Assembly: GCA_029783825.1 (NCBI GenBank)
Contig: JAREIK010001718.1
Location: 1,317,898 to 1,381,897 of the forward strand
DNA from: Sapria himalayana
Lineage: Eukaryota; Streptophyta; Magnoliopsida; Malpighiales; Rafflesiaceae
Direction: 5' to 3'
Length of the DNA stretch: 64,000 nt
The position numbers and the translations under genes were made by a program. Positions 1 to 12,485 of the stretch are shown here, one piece after another. The notes beneath the pieces were generated by a model. It worked only from the letters and a program-made list of their open reading frames with translations, did no database searches and was not told the DNA's origin. How positions within the stretch are numbered: the first letter of the stretch is position 1; the number at the start of each line of letters is the position of its first letter.

Positions 1-1745
1 TTATGCGAGTGGTAAATTTGTAGTTGGACAAGTTTTTAATTCTAAATTTGAATTACAAGAGGCTGCAAAAATTTACTCAATTAAAACACACCATGAGTTT
101 GTTGTAGTTGTCTCCTCAAAAAATTTGCTTGTTTGAAGATTTAAGAATGCCAAAGAATGTCAATGTCAATGGAAGTTGCGTGTCATAGTTATGAAAGATA
201 CTAATTTATTTGTGATCAACAAATATAAAGGGCAGCATACTTGTGTAAATCCGTGTTTGAATCAAGACCATCGTCGACTAAACTCAAAGTTGGTTGCTGC
301 TCATATAGAATCAATAATTAAGGCACAATTTATATTGTCCCATGCGGCTATTCAAGTAATCATGATGGAAAAATGGGGATATGAAATTTTATATAAAAAA
401 GCCTTGAACATGAAGCATAAGGCATTTAGACACTTATTTGATAATTTTTCCCAAACATATACATATCTCCCATGTTTTTTCTTCGCCATTGAACAAGCCA
501 ATCCTAGATGTTGCTATTTGGAAAACTATCTCTCATAGTGTGCCAAATAATGAGACATTTTAGTGCGTGTTCTGGTCATTCAAGCCATCTACTGAAGGAT
601 TCACAAATTGTCATCCTGTACTAAGTATTGATGGTACATATTTGTATGGGAAGTATAAAGAGATATTATTGATTGTTATAGAATGTAATGAAAATAATTA
701 GTTGTTCCCATTAACATTTTCTATTTCAGAAGACGTGAATATTTATAGTTAGGGATGGTTCTTGGCATGTATCAGGAATAGAGTAACTCAACGGATGAGG
801 ATTTATATTATATTTGATAGACATCTGGGTATTATGGCAGCTATGAGCAATCCTCATTTTGGTTAAATTGCACTATATGTCTATCACATAATCTGCATGC
901 ATCATCTTGCAAGTAATTTTATGACTAACTACAAAGATAAACTCTTGAAAATTTTGGTCTGTAGAGCAGTTGTTGGGACAACACCATGAAAGATGAATAG
1001 GCATATGGCTACAATTGAAAGAATTAATCCTAAAGCACGACAATGATTAAAGGAGATCCCTTTTCTATTATGGGTACTTTCACATGTTAGAGTTCAAATA
1101 TATGGGATAATGACAACCAATATGTCAGAGGAATTTAACAGTTTTCTTAAAGGGTCTCGTAGCTTACCAATCACTACATTTGTTCAGTTGAAATTTTTCC
1201 GCCTTAATAGTTACATTATTGCAAGAAGGGAACAATGTGCTGATAGATTGGCATTCATTGAGTAGTTCACTCCATATGTTGATACTCAGATTCAAGGTTG
1301 TGTGGTTAAGGCTAGATCAATAGAAATTATTCTTTACGATCACATACATGGCATATTTCACATAAAGTCCAGGAGTGGTTGCATTCATCGCTTCAATATA
1401 AATGACAAGAACTACACATATGGTAAGACATTGATATATGGATTTCCATGTAGCCATATCATAGCAGCATGTCAGTATCAAAGTTTTGATTTTTGGTTAT
1501 TTGTTCAAGGCTACTACACTATGTAGTCCTACTATGACACTTGGGCAAGTTTGTTTTCTCCCATATTCAATGAAGATGAGTGGCCTATTTATGATGATCC
1601 AATGATTGTAGCTCTAGGGTCAATGAAACGACAAGTTAGTGGTCATCCTAAATCAACTCGTTTTCATTATGAAATGGATGTCATGGAAGGGAAAACAAAG
1701 ATGAAAAATGGGTTGTGCAAACTAGAGGGTTACAATCGATAGTCT
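1..1745 (+). pseudogene. MULE (Mutator-like) transposase, decayed, 5' end outside window
   Basis: DDE transposase of Mutator-like elements, which would cut and reinsert the element. The reading starts at base 2 and shows, in order, an N-terminal MuDR-type DNA-binding stretch (KFVVGQVFNSKFELQEAAK, then CQCQWKLRV and GQHTC), the transposase core with IDGTYLYGKYKE (first Asp near 630), IIFDRHLGIMAAM (second Asp near 816), NMSEEFNSFLKGSR (near 1120), and a SWIM zinc finger with YGFPCSHIIAAC (about 1437-1473). After it comes a tail GHPKSTRFHYEMD then GLCKLEGYNR, the usual MULE C-terminal zinc-knuckle context. In-frame stops occur near 134, 537 and 1525 and the frame shifts between blocks, so no functional protein can be made. 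It lies just upstream of a plant-mobile-domain gene in the same orientation. Family assignment is secure; start and terminal inverted repeat are not visible. Confidence 0.9.
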
Positions 1746-2000
1746 TGTAAGAATAGAAATCAAGTTTAGTTGTTTGTTTGCAAATAAGGCCTCATTTTTT
1801 TGTTATTGTTCTATATAAGACTTATATACTAGCATTTATTTCTTGTAAATGAGGCCCTGAATATTTTATTGTTGTCTTGTATCAGACTTTTTCTATTGAA
1901 TGAAACTTTCTTATTATACTTGTGTATTCTAAATTATCATTATGATTAATATTGATAGTCATGTTTGATAATTATTCTAGATTTGTTATATCTTATAGAC

Positions 2001-4275
2001 ATGGCTAGGAGGTTTCATGATGCGGATCTTTCGGATACATTTGTCTTGGTATTGCAAGACAGATACCGATCACACTTAGTAGATACAGAGCAGATACGTA
2101 ATTTGTTAATTATCAATTACTATTAGTAGTTTGAACATGTAATTTATACATAATCACTTTTAAATTTGGTTGTTTAGTTGCTTACAGCTTTAGAAGATCC
2201 TCCACCCTCGACAGTAGATGAGAGCCTTCATGACTATGTAGAAAATGGATATTCGGATTCAGCCATACATGATTAAGGCTAGATTTTACGGTATATACCA
2301 TTTGGGCCACCTTATAATTTATTGGCCACTTATCACCTCACTCATCGAGAGATGGCAGCCCGAGACACACATATTTCATGTGCTAGTAGGGGAGATGACT
2401 ATTACCTTACAAGACATCACCATCCTCTTGGCCTTCATATCCATGGCCCAGCAGTCACTAGCACATGTGTGTTCAATGTGGCGATGTTGTGCACGGACTT
2501 GCTCGGTATCATCCCACCCACCAATGCTATCATAGGAGCCACTATCTCTTTGTGGTAGTTATGTATCCAATTATCCAACCTGCCACCTGATGTAGATGAG
2601 GTCACATTAGAGCATTGTGTGTGTGGTTTCATTTTAGTGCTGATAGGATGCTTCTTGTTTGCGGACAAGAAGGGTGTGCATGTTCCCATGTGTTTTCTCT
2701 CGCTACTATGAGATTTGATGGATATTGTGATATATAGTTGGGGTGGTGTAGTACTAGCACATATATACCATGAGTTATGTCGAACCAACTTAAATTGTAG
2801 CCGTGGTATTAACAGTAGTATTACACTCATACAAGTATGTAATAAATGAGAATGTGTGTTATTATGTATGGATAACATATCATATTTTTCCTAACGCGAT
2901 ATAAAAATTATAATATTTTGACCAACTTTCTTATTATTTGTATTCAACTATGGTATTGGAAGAGACTTCACGTCGGGTGACACGATTTTGGCCAATCACA
3001 CGCAGATATAGCACCACCACTCACTCATGCCTTACATGATGCTGATGTCAAATTTGGGGATGGTGACCTACCTGAGACTGGCCATGATGGATTACCAGAT
3101 CAATCTCTTCGATTGAGCCAAAGGTAGAGCTAGCTCTTCCACTCTTGTGTAGGTGGAGTGTACCTTTGACATGAGTGCATAACCCCATCAGGTGTACTCC
3201 TCATATACCGAGATCAGCTAAATGCACAGACTCCGGATCAGATAATGTTTATGTAAAATTATATGGTTCTATATTAATTATATTCATATTATTATAAAAT
3301 TTATTAATATTAAGTATTCACATGTAGATCTCATGGCAGCCATACGTGGGAGAGTTACTTGATAAGTTCCCATATATTTGTTTAGCTGATCAAAAGATTT
3401 GGTGGATGATGTCACCGCTCAATTATTTCGAGATTGTTGAGTGGCATCATCCACAGAGAGTCTTGTGCTAGTTTGGATTGCATCAAAAGATACATCCAGC
3501 TTGCTCTTACGAGCAAATGTTGCATGTAGTAGATGCACGTGGATGATACCAACGTGATTGGGCAATGTATCATGCACCATACACAGCATTATGGAAGATG
3601 CGAGTGGTTAGGATCATCACGTCACCCCCTATGATGGGTCTAATGGACTTTCATTATCCATACATGTAGTGGTATCGTCATATTACACGACATTTTATGA
3701 CACCATGACTTCATAGAAATGATATGAGGTTCCATACTACAACAGATAGTATGGATCTTTTGGTAAGTTAGAGTCATGTGTTTCTAAAATATTTTACCTA
3801 ATTTTTAATTATTAGATTATGTAATTATAATTTTTTTTATTAGTTCACTCAGATTGCCACTATGGCTGACATAGCCAATCACTCTCATGTTAATACCCCT
3901 GGTCCTTTATGCGACATACATCATATTGCTAGGTCGGTGTTACACCAGATTGGTAAAGACCATCGTATCGTAGGGTACACTGAGGAGGCTTCGACATCAC
4001 ATGAGCCATTTATTAAACCTCCAATATCATCAACACCATTACATATGCAGCCCATTCAAGGTAGAGGGAGAGGGAGAGTTGGAGTTGATCGCCATGGTCA
4101 TGCTCGAGATGGTGGGCCAGGTCATGGTCCAGACAATAAGAGCGGTCTTGGTACATTTGAGCTGACTATGCCTACTTCTTACCCCTCACCTGAGATGTTT
4201 ATACCCCCACACACTTGCACATCGCCTTCCATACCCACTCACATTGACACATCACCTTCCCTACCCCCACATTAA
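2001..4275 (+). pseudogene. Plant mobile domain (MAIN-like) gene, multi-exon, broken
   Basis: Aminotransferase-like plant mobile domain (PMD, the MAIN/MAIL family), often carried by transposons; biochemical role unknown. Reading starts at MARRFHDADLSDTFVLVLQD (2001). The PMD core lies about 2190-2840: ARFYGIYHLGHLIIYWPLI, RWQPETHIFHV, GEMTITLQDITILL, then in another frame LLGIIPPTNAIIGATISLW and ADKKGVHVPMCFL. Later blocks are VKFGDGDLPETGHDGLPDQS (about 3040), SWQPYVGELLDKFPYICLAD and WWMMSPLNYFEIVEWHHPQR (about 3330-3460), QRDWAMYHAPYTALWKMRVV (about 3550) and WYRHITRHFMTP (about 3670). The last exon (3844-4275) ends in a Gly/Arg- and Pro-rich tail with QGRGRGRVG. AT-rich gaps near 2100-2190, 2840-2950, 3245-3330 and 3770-3843 look like introns. 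Stops interrupt the 3330-3760 block at least four times, so it is a pseudogene. It probably belonged to the same mobile element as the upstream transposase. Confidence 0.85.
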
Positions 4276-4483
4276 CACATTCCTCTGAAAGTGTTTGTTC
4301 ATTCTGATTATCCAAGAAATTCCCAGAAACAATTCTTGTTGAAGTCGAGTGTATGTTAAATTTATCTTCTTCAAGTCTTTTTAATAAATATGGTTATCTA
4401 TTTTTTGTTGCACGTGATATTTTGTGTGTTTTGATTGAAATAAAAAGGAGGATATAGATTTTGTTGCACAGAAAAAGGCTGGA

Positions 4484-5226
4484 GGCACCTGCAACTCTTT
4501 TTTTGGGACCTGAGAGAATATTGTCATTTCTGCATCATAGATATGATTTGAAGTTTAGCAAGTTTATGTATTTTTTGGATGATTAGAACTTAGGGTGTGT
4601 GTGTTAGCTTGAGATATGGTTTTAATTTATTTTGTAATTTTTTTAGTTGGACACAACCGAATCTATGTATCTTATAATTTAATTTTTTGCACTTGAGATG
4701 TGGATGATTAGAACCCTAATAAAGATTTTTATATATTATGCAAATATATTATTTTTTGCAACTATAGGGTTTAGTGGAGAGGAGGGGGCAACTGGTGGAA
4801 TAAATTCCGGAAGAAAATCAAGGGTTAGCTAAAAATGGAAAAGAGAAAAATGGGGCACCTGCAACTCTTTTTTTGGGACCTGGGTGAAGATTGTCATTTC
4901 TGCATCATAGATATGATTTGAAGTTTAGTAAGCTTATGTATTTGTTGGATGATTAGAACTCGAGGTGTGTGTGTTACCTTAAGATGTTGTTTTAATTTAT
5001 TTTGTAATTTTTTTAGTTGGACACGATAGAATCTATGTATCCTGTAATTTAATTTTTTTGTACTTGAGATGTGGATGCTTAGAATAATGATGAAGATTTA
5101 TATATATTATGCAAATGCTGAATTTTTTGTAGATGTCTGGTCAGGTGAAGAGGACATTCTGATGGAACAAATTGCTGAAGAAACAAGGGGTTAGAAGAAA
5201 ATGGAGAACATAAATACTAGGAAAGG
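4484..5226. repeat. Two-copy tandem duplication, 371-bp unit
   Basis: Two head-to-tail copies begin at 4484 and 4855, each opening with GCACCTGCAACTC and TTTTTTTGGGACCTG and running through GTCATTTCTGCATCATAG and TAGTTGGACAC. They differ mostly by point changes and small indels. The block is non-coding and lies directly downstream of the mobile-domain pseudogene. It may be the 3' non-coding part of the same transposon; that is inference. Confidence 0.85.
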
Positions 5227-5240
5227 GATCATTCAATATC

Positions 5241-5577
5241 CAGCGTTGTGAATGATGACTATTGGTTTAATTAAATAGCCGTCATTCTTAATTATGTAGA
5301 TAGAAAATTTTAAAATTCAATAGTCGACATTGTAAATAATGACAATTGTTTTAATTAAATAATCATCGTTCCCAATGCCCGCATTTAAAAATTGTTAAAA
5401 ATCAAAGGTCGGCTTTATGAACGACTACCATTGGTTTAATTAAATAGTCATTGTTCCCAATGCTGATATTTTAAATTTTTAAAATTCAATAACCGGCATT
5501 GTAAACTCTGGCCTTTGATTTTTTAAATTGAACAGCGTGGTAATGCCCATCATTGTGAACGAATGTCATTGCCATGC
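5241..5577. repeat. Tandem array, about 84-85-bp unit, four copies
   Basis: Copies begin near 5241, 5325, 5410 and 5494 (spacing 84, 85, 84). Each carries a version of CGGCATTGTGAACGAC, TGGTTTAATTAAATAGTC, GTTCCCAATGC and an AT-rich tail ending AAAATTCAATA. The fourth copy is more diverged. Such short arrays are common next to transposon ends. It adjoins the 371-bp duplication. Confidence 0.8.
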
Positions 5578-5869
5578 TATTTTCAAACGTATTAGTTTGG
5601 GCATATTTTTGAAACCCAAATTGAATATTAGATTTTTTATTTTAAATACTTTATTTTCATACAAAACTTTGGGCTATGTATGCAAACAACCCAAAAATTT
5701 CAATTTGATGCACTTCTTAAAAAAAGTGTTCTCATCGAATATTCAAATTGGAACGTTGTCCACATAACCCAAAAAGAAAAGGATGAGTTGTTATGACTAT
5801 AAAAATAAAGGATTAAGTTTTTTTTTGGGTTTTATTTTTTTTATTTTTGGATTTTTGATTTTTTTTCTC

Positions 5870-6045
5870 TAGTTTGAGTTAGTTTCAAGTTGCTTGAACT
5901 TCAGGCACAACCCGACTTGAATTTAGGTTGAGTTGAAAATTTTCAACTTGAGCCCGACTCAAACTTGAGAAAACTTCAAACTGAACTTAATTTTTATCTT
6001 AGGTTAAGTTTGGGTTATTTAGGTTGACTCAACCCGAGTTGAAAT
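5870..6045. repeat. Palindrome-rich short repeat (TTGAGTTGAA / TTCAACTTGA motifs)
   Basis: A block of alternating GTTGAGTTG and CAACTTGAG words with CAACCCGA, resembling decayed MITE or hAT-type interiors. It contains a perfect 18-bp palindrome, AGTTGAAAATTTTCAACT, at 5931-5948. No clear terminal repeats or target duplications were found, so the class is unassigned. Confidence 0.4.
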
Positions 6046-6189
6046 GCTAATAAAGCATGTGAGTAATTCTTTTTTATTTTCCTTATCTTGTGCAAATCTC
6101 TCTGTGTGAAATATTTTTTCCATTAGTAATCTTTAATTCTTTATTTCCTTTGCTTATATTTTTTTTCTAGAAGAAGCGAGTCTTTCTTA

Positions 6190-7060
6190 CTTCTTAAAAT
6201 TTACTAAGAATTTTGTTACTAACATTATCCAAGAAAGCCTTGTATCTCTTTTTTGTAATTCTTATTTGGATTTTAAATGATCTATAAAAGAGAAAATTAC
6301 ACCCATTTCTCCTAAAATAAAAATATATATCATGAACTCTAATAATTCTTTCACAAACTCTCATACTTTCCAATGTCATATCAGTCTTCATAAATTTGCT
6401 TTCGCATCAACTCATGCATATTCTAGATAAAAATTATTGTTAGAACTTTCTCTTAAATTCTTCAAAATTGCTAATTAAATTATCACATGCATTACACGAT
6501 CACTTTCTAATGTTACCAAATGAGTACTATATCCATAAAATACATGAAGATAGTGCTAACCTTAATTGTATCCATAGTAAAGGCTATTGTTGGAAAGTAT
6601 TGTTACATACCCTAGAAGAAATTATCAACATCAATCATTGATTATTTTCTTTTAAATTTTTTCAGCTTTGGAATATCCAATCGAGGCATGAGTGTTACTC
6701 CAAACATGCCATGTTCTATGGCCATTCTACTTGTTGAAAGCTCTCTTCTGAACTTTTCTATATCTTATTATATTGATATGACCATGATTTCTAAAGAAAT
6801 ATTCTTTTGAGTAGGCATATCCACCATAACATTGAGGGAACCTTATATCTGATTCCTTAGTCCATCCTCCATGGAGACCAATCCCCCAATGTCATCTTTG
6901 ATATTCTTAAATATATCTCATTTTTTCTCCAATCGTCATCTTCACTATAATCAAATGAGATTAATATAAGATATGATATCTTTTCAACTAGTTTAGTTCC
7001 CTTTTTTATTTGCATCGAAAACATCATGATCAAGATTATCAATTTATAAAATTCATGACT
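6190..7060 (-). pseudogene. Ty3/gypsy chromovirus-type gag remnant
   Basis: Read on the minus strand, this matches the Retrotrans_gag capsid pattern: a weak coiled-coil leader, then IPKLKKFKRK, DVDNFF, MQYFPTIAF-like and MYFMDIVLIW (compare the family pattern P-K-x-F-x-G, DNFLWDMEQYF, MYLxGDAKLWW), followed by SRICMS and a 65-residue open stretch (6194-6391) equivalent to the LxxLKxTGSVRDYVKEFSSLM part. Several stops and shifts break the frame. It would build the virus-like particle. An LTR of the same family lies just upstream on the minus strand (7130-7335). Protease and pol are not found at lower coordinates, so only the 5' part survives. Assignment rests on motif order and is moderate. 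Confidence 0.55.
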
Positions 7061-7129
7061 TAATAATAATGATCCATTGATATTACTTGTCATGAAACAT
7101 AAACTTTAGTTTGATTATATATGGCATTA

Positions 7130-7335
7130 GGCTAGAAATTAGTATTTTTTATGAGTCTAAGTTAGTATACCCTTGATGCACATGAGAGAAAACCACAAGA
7201 TAAGCAAGAGAGAGAGAAAGAGAGTTGAAGCCCTTTTTATATAGGAAGAGCCCATGCATTAAGCTCCAAGATCATGATCTTATATCATTGGAATCAAAAA
7301 AAAATCCTAGAAAAACCTAGAACATCAGTCAAACT
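7130..7335 (-). mobile_element. Chromovirus LTR part (U3/R/U5), minus strand
   Basis: The reverse complement contains GTTTTTCTAGGATTTTTTTT, TAAGATCATGATCTT, a TATA box in CCTATATAAAAAGG, a CTCTCTCT pyrimidine tract and TCTCATGTGCATCAAGG then ACTAACTTAGACTCAT. The plus-strand block at 38130-38400 has the same order of words (TTCTAGAATTTTC, TAAGATCATGAGAC, CTATATATGG, TCTCATGTGAAATGCAAG, TTGACTTAGG), so both are LTRs of one family. This supports the neighbouring chromovirus gag and integrase calls. Confidence 0.55.
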
Positions 7336-7369
7336 TGGGTCTCAAGATAAATTTGGTCATCTTCGACAT

Positions 7370-9090
7370 GGAAGTCATACATATGAGAATAATTTGTAGG
7401 GATGTCATCATCATATGAGTCTCCCCTACTACATGTGCCCCATGACATACCTATTACCATCTATCATGACTGATATATGACTCACACACTATGATTCAAT
7501 TTCTAGGTAAATCATTCTACTTAACCCCTGTATTACTCGGAGGTTAGTTCATCTAGATATTAAATAATAGTTTGGTCATTGATACATTCATACTTTCAGC
7601 TTTATAAAAGCCATATTCATAATGATAGTATCCTATGATATACATATCACTATCTATCATACCCGACACACATAAACTAACATATTTATGAAAACTCTAA
7701 TATGAGGTTCTTAAGTGCATCCACATCCATCAATATTCACACATCTTATAAACTAAATATAAACTTAGTAATTTTAATTATCCATCATAACATAATTATA
7801 TAATCAATCATAGAATTCAATTTAGATGGACATTGGGGATAAAATTACAAGAGATATGGGGAAAGTCATCTCATGAATTTTAGTATTCCCATTGAATGGC
7901 CAAACTAATTTTCAAGAAGAACCCCCTAGTTTCAATCATTTTGGCTTGTTATTCATCATGAAGTTGCCCCTAGTTGAGGTTAAGGTCATAACACATAGGC
8001 TTGGAATGCATAATGATCTTATTTTAAAGCCCCCCTGCTCTCTCTTTCTTCTCACTCTCTATTATAGCTTTTATACATTAGGAATCTATGCAATATTTTA
8101 AGTTGGTTGACATTAAAGTTGAGGTCATGATTTGGTCATCTCTTCGATTCACCTCTAGAGCACAAATGTCATGACACCATGAATGGCCACAACTAATGCT
8201 TAACTCTTTATAATATAAAGTCATGATACTAGTAATTTGCCATGATTTTGGTCTTGCCTTTGTGAGCAAAGTATCATACCATTGAGATTATCATAACTAA
8301 GTCAATTCTCTCTATAACATTGAGTCATGGTGTTGAGAATTAGTTGTGGCTTTATTGTTGATTTTATGGGCAAAGTATAGTGATGTTGTGAATGACACGA
8401 CTAAGTCATTACTCTCTGTAATACAAAGTCATAATACTAGGAATTGGTCATGACTTTGATATTCAATTTATGGGTTAAGTGTCATGACATTATGAATGTC
8501 ATGACTAAGTCATTGTTCTTTAGAAAAAAAAATTATGGCAGAAATGATACCATGATCTACATATGTTGATATTTTAATTCTATTTGAATATGTCACAACT
8601 CTAAAATATGTCATGCCTACTTGTACCAATTGGGTACTTAGATATTGTAATATGAAAATAATACAATGACCATTAAGTAATTTAGAGCTACCAAAGCCAT
8701 GACTACAAAAATTTATCATTGACCAAGAAGATTGTGTTGCATAGTAAAATAATTGTATCAATTTGATGGTAGAATCATAATGTACAAAAATGCGATGACT
8801 ATTTTGGTAGAGTTATGGACAAGAAAGGATGTCATAACTATTTAAGGCTAATATGAAGAAGGTATATAAGTCATGACAAGAAATTTATCATAACTTTCCA
8901 TTACTTTTCTCTCCTATAAATCTTTCTCCACCAAATCCACCAATTTCACTCAGATCCGCTACAATTTTACTAATTTTTATCACTTCCGCTTCAAAATAAG
9001 ATTTTAGTGAACTATCTTTGATAATTACTAGTATTCATACAAACACTCCATATTTTTTTCACAAAATGACACTATTTATTTGGTATTTTT
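7370..9090 (-). mobile_element. Family-G gypsy LTR fragment, truncated at its 3' end
   Basis: Matches the interior of the family-G LTRs at 10.1, 15.9, 34.1, 41.3 and 44.5 kb in the same orientation. Shared signs are the paired ACCATCTATCATGAC-type words near 7450 and 7645, the TCCATCAATATTCACAC-type block near 7725, and then a U3 tract of about 105-bp units with CTCTATAACA, AAAGTCAT and GTCATGAC (8090-8530). The primer-proximal end is missing. Non-coding. Confidence 0.65.
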
Positions 9091-10127
9091 AGTATTGAAC
9101 ATTTGGTTTGGGTTATGATCTGCCAAAATGATTGTATCATAACATGCATTGACATAGAGTGTTCATGTTGTTAAACATAAAATTTGAACATTCAATTTCG
9201 TATTCAAATATTGACATTTAAATTGTATGTATTTGTATAAAATATACACATGATTAAAAAAATGATACAATTAAATTAAAATTATATGATATTATGATCA
9301 TGTTATATATGTTTAAGTAGTTCATCAACAACAACAACAAGTTAATTTTTTGGGGCTTGTAAGATGAAGTTTTTAACTTATCAAGCAAATATTTTGGTTC
9401 TAGATCTCCACCAATTCTTGTATATTAATCAATACAATTTTCTCAAAAAAAAATTATAGTTGTGCTCATTAAGAAATTGATTAAAGAAATCAAAATATGT
9501 CTTCATGATCATTTCGAGGTGATCAAAATGTTTAAAACCAAGTTCATATTTCCATGTGATTAGAATGATACCATTTTATATTGAAAACATTCATTATACT
9601 TATGTTATAAAAGTAACTTCATCTTGAAAGACCACTAAGATGGTGATCATGATAGTTGTTATTGTGAAAATGAATTTCAACTCATCTAAAAAGTATGTGG
9701 TAATTCAAATCACAGTTCCATCAATTACCATTATCACATTAATCTATTCCATTGTAATATTCAACCAAGTGCTTTCACATGTTGAGAGATTACAAATTGC
9801 ATCAATCTCTCCTTAGTATTCCTATGAAAAAATGCAAATCACAAATGAGTTAATTAACATCTCCATGAAGGGGCTAAAAATATGCTAAACCCTATGCAAA
9901 GCAACTTTAAATGAAATTGCCCTTTAAGATGAGTACACAAAAATAACCTTCTACTAACTTCCCTAGTATAGTTGAGAATGGTTGAAGGAAGAAAACAATA
10001 CATAACCAAAAAACATTAATTCCGGGAAAGACTCTTTTAAGAGATCCAAGTAACCAACTATTGAAAGCCATAATTGAATGGCATAAGATATCTTTGGAAT
10101 AAATGGAGAAAATTGGGTGGTGAGTGT
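9091..10127. other. AT-rich interval, nothing recognised
   Basis: No long open frame, known domain or clear repeat was seen on either strand. The right edge is set by the terminal TGTGAC of the family-G LTR at 10128. Confidence 0.5.
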
Positions 10128-12485
10128 TGTGACTTTGTTACTCTGTAAAATTTAATCAGTTATGTGACATCCCAAAAGGCTCATTAATGAGGCAATCCCA
10201 TCAACTAGGATCTACAAGTGTATGAGTCATATAAGTAATATAATGAACTTAAGTTCAGATATCAGTCACACAAGAATTATGTCAACAATTCGATTGTTCA
10301 ACTAATGACAACTCATTTTCAATAAAAGAGATACTAAGATTTTTAATCAATCTTAGGTCTATAATTTAATTACCTAACTATGTGATGCCATTAATTTGTT
10401 TGATATATTTTATATTGGACATAAAATGAAGGTTAAAGTGTTATACAACTGACCATTTTTCTTATCACTACACAAAGGGATTATCACCATTGAGCCCTTC
10501 CCAATGATGGTCCCCTCATACTTGTTCTATTGATACATCACCACCAAGACAATACTTCATCTCTGTATGAGGTCATTTACAATTTTATACCTTTTAGGCA
10601 ACTTCATCAGCTACCTTTGATAATTACTTCTTATGAACACTCTTATTAACCAGCCTCCATTGTCTTAAGACAAATGATTGGTATGGTTTGTAAGTATTTT
10701 TACTTTTAACTTATAAGTATCATATTCACACAATTAATATATATTTTTTTCAAGTTTTACCAATGAGAACCATACGAGTGAAATGAACTCATAATGGCTA
10801 TCACCGCCTTGTGAGTCAAACACTCGAGCATTTCCTAAAGATTATCTATCATTATCTTCCTTGGTGATGATGTGACTCTCATACTAAGGTGAACCCCTTG
10901 GAAGAATGTTCTATATAATTTCAATCATAAGTTATTAACATACATCTAAGACATGTATAATAAATTAGTATGTAGGGGTATTCATACATTTGTCTTTGTA
11001 AGTATCATACTCATGATGATTAACATGCCCAAATTTGAGTTTTGACATATAGTTCATCTCATGCATTGAAATTGTAAGGAATATCACCACCTACCTATCT
11101 TATGCATGAGTGAGTCTCATGACTTACCTATCATTATCTATCATGATAACCTTGTACAAATCTACTATTAGTCAAAATCTTAATTTGAGTTCTATTTAAT
11201 TATCATCCATCAATATCTATAAACATAAAATATAAGCAAAACAAGCATTTGATACAAATTCATGAATTTATCTATAGAGGAGGAGACTTGAGAGTCACAT
11301 CTCCAACTCTAGGGATTAGTATTAATCATACATCTCTTGCATGCTTGTAGAGCCCCTAAAGAGTATGAAGTTCTCCAATATAGTAGAGGTATCAACTAGG
11401 TCGGGTGGCTTATGCATGGCCCATGGCATAGCTCAGTTCAACCATGTCTGGCCTAGCACTGCTTGGTCCAGAACTGTGCCTAGTCTTGGGTCATGCAGCC
11501 TCATATGACATAGTTCATACTATGCTAGGCTAGCATGAGCCGTGCATCATGTCAGGCTATACATAACTTATGTGCTTGGCATGGAGGCATGGTCCAATAC
11601 CATAGCCACCCATGAACCCTAGATTGACTAAAGGTTATGTGTCATATCCCATCGGGTGACTACTGATAGGGTTGGTTATACTTTTTAAAAAAATCTAGCC
11701 ATATAAGCTAGATTTTGCATGTGTGGCTGATTACAATTAGTCCACCATGTAAGCTGATCATCCATTGTGTTATCATGCAATGGGTTCTATAGAGAAGGTC
11801 TGGCATGGTGCTACACTCAGCCATGCCATCATGATATGCTAGGATGGCCAGATGCTTCCCATGTCATGCCTCGCAACACATGAGAATTATACTATGTTGT
11901 GTATGGCATGGCATGGTGGCATGACCATGCCTAGAAAAAATGGGTCATGCCGGCATGGCACACCCCCATTTGATACCTCTACCCTAAAGTTTATATTTGT
12001 CATGTATTTTGCTTATTTCATGAGGAAGAAGGGGAAGAAAAAAGGCTTTTTTTCAAAAATTCTCTAATTTTCCCTTTTCTACTTGAGCAGCCTTGCATTG
12101 TTATAAGTAAGAAGTGTTGTAGCCATTAAAATTTTATGAGCTAGTTATGATTGTGACTTCATGATAATATCATAGCCATTGAAAAAGTGTCACATAGTAG
12201 AAATATTGTGCTAATGAGAGAGTAGGGTCATAACATAAAAGATTTTGCCAAAACTATTTAGATAGTTTTTTGGCCAAGAATGAATGTCAAAACTATAATA
12301 AACTTATAGACTCATTTCTTCTACTAAGCACATCTGTAAACTTATCTATTTAACAAGTATTCGTCAAAGTTCTCCAAAACACTAAAAATTATGAAATCAA
12401 TACAAATCAGTCTTTTTTTCACGTGTACACACTTTTCTAAACCACCAAAATATTTGGTATATTAAATACTGAACAAACTTCCACA
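10128..12485 (-). mobile_element. Family-G 3' LTR (minus-strand element), with hAT-type insertion
   Basis: Begins with TGTGACTTTGTTAC, the complement of the LTR 3' end ...AAAGTCACA seen beside primer sites elsewhere, and has no primer site next to it, as expected for a 3' LTR of a minus-strand element. It parallels 15870-18345: GAGTCATATAAGTAAT near 10224, TAATAATCAT-type U5 words, TCCATCAATATCTATAA near 11207, U3 GTCAT-rich units near 12110-12260, and ending near TATTAAATACTGAACAAACT. A degenerate hAT-type element occupies 11384-11981. The high-coordinate edge is uncertain by some tens of bases. Confidence 0.65.
11384..11981. mobile_element. Non-autonomous hAT-type element, heavily CpG-decayed
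   Basis: Terminal inverted repeats TAGAGGTATCAA at the left and TTGATACCTCTA at the right. Flanking 8-mers CAATATAG and CCCTAAAG match at 5 of 8 positions, a weak fossil of the 8-bp target duplication typical of hAT elements. The interior is full of CATGGCATG, GTCATGCC and AGGCAT words, which correspond to the CACGGCACG and GTCGTGCC words of the CpG-rich copy at 19164 after CG has become TG or CA. It has no coding capacity. It sits inside the family-G LTR, so it inserted after that element. Confidence 0.7.

Noticed and set aside
2435..2878. 147-residue minus-strand frame
   Set aside because: Antisense shadow of the plant mobile domain pseudogene, which matches its family on the plus strand.
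5241..5577. CRISPR-like array
   Set aside because: Units are contiguous tandem copies without unique spacers, in a plant nuclear context.
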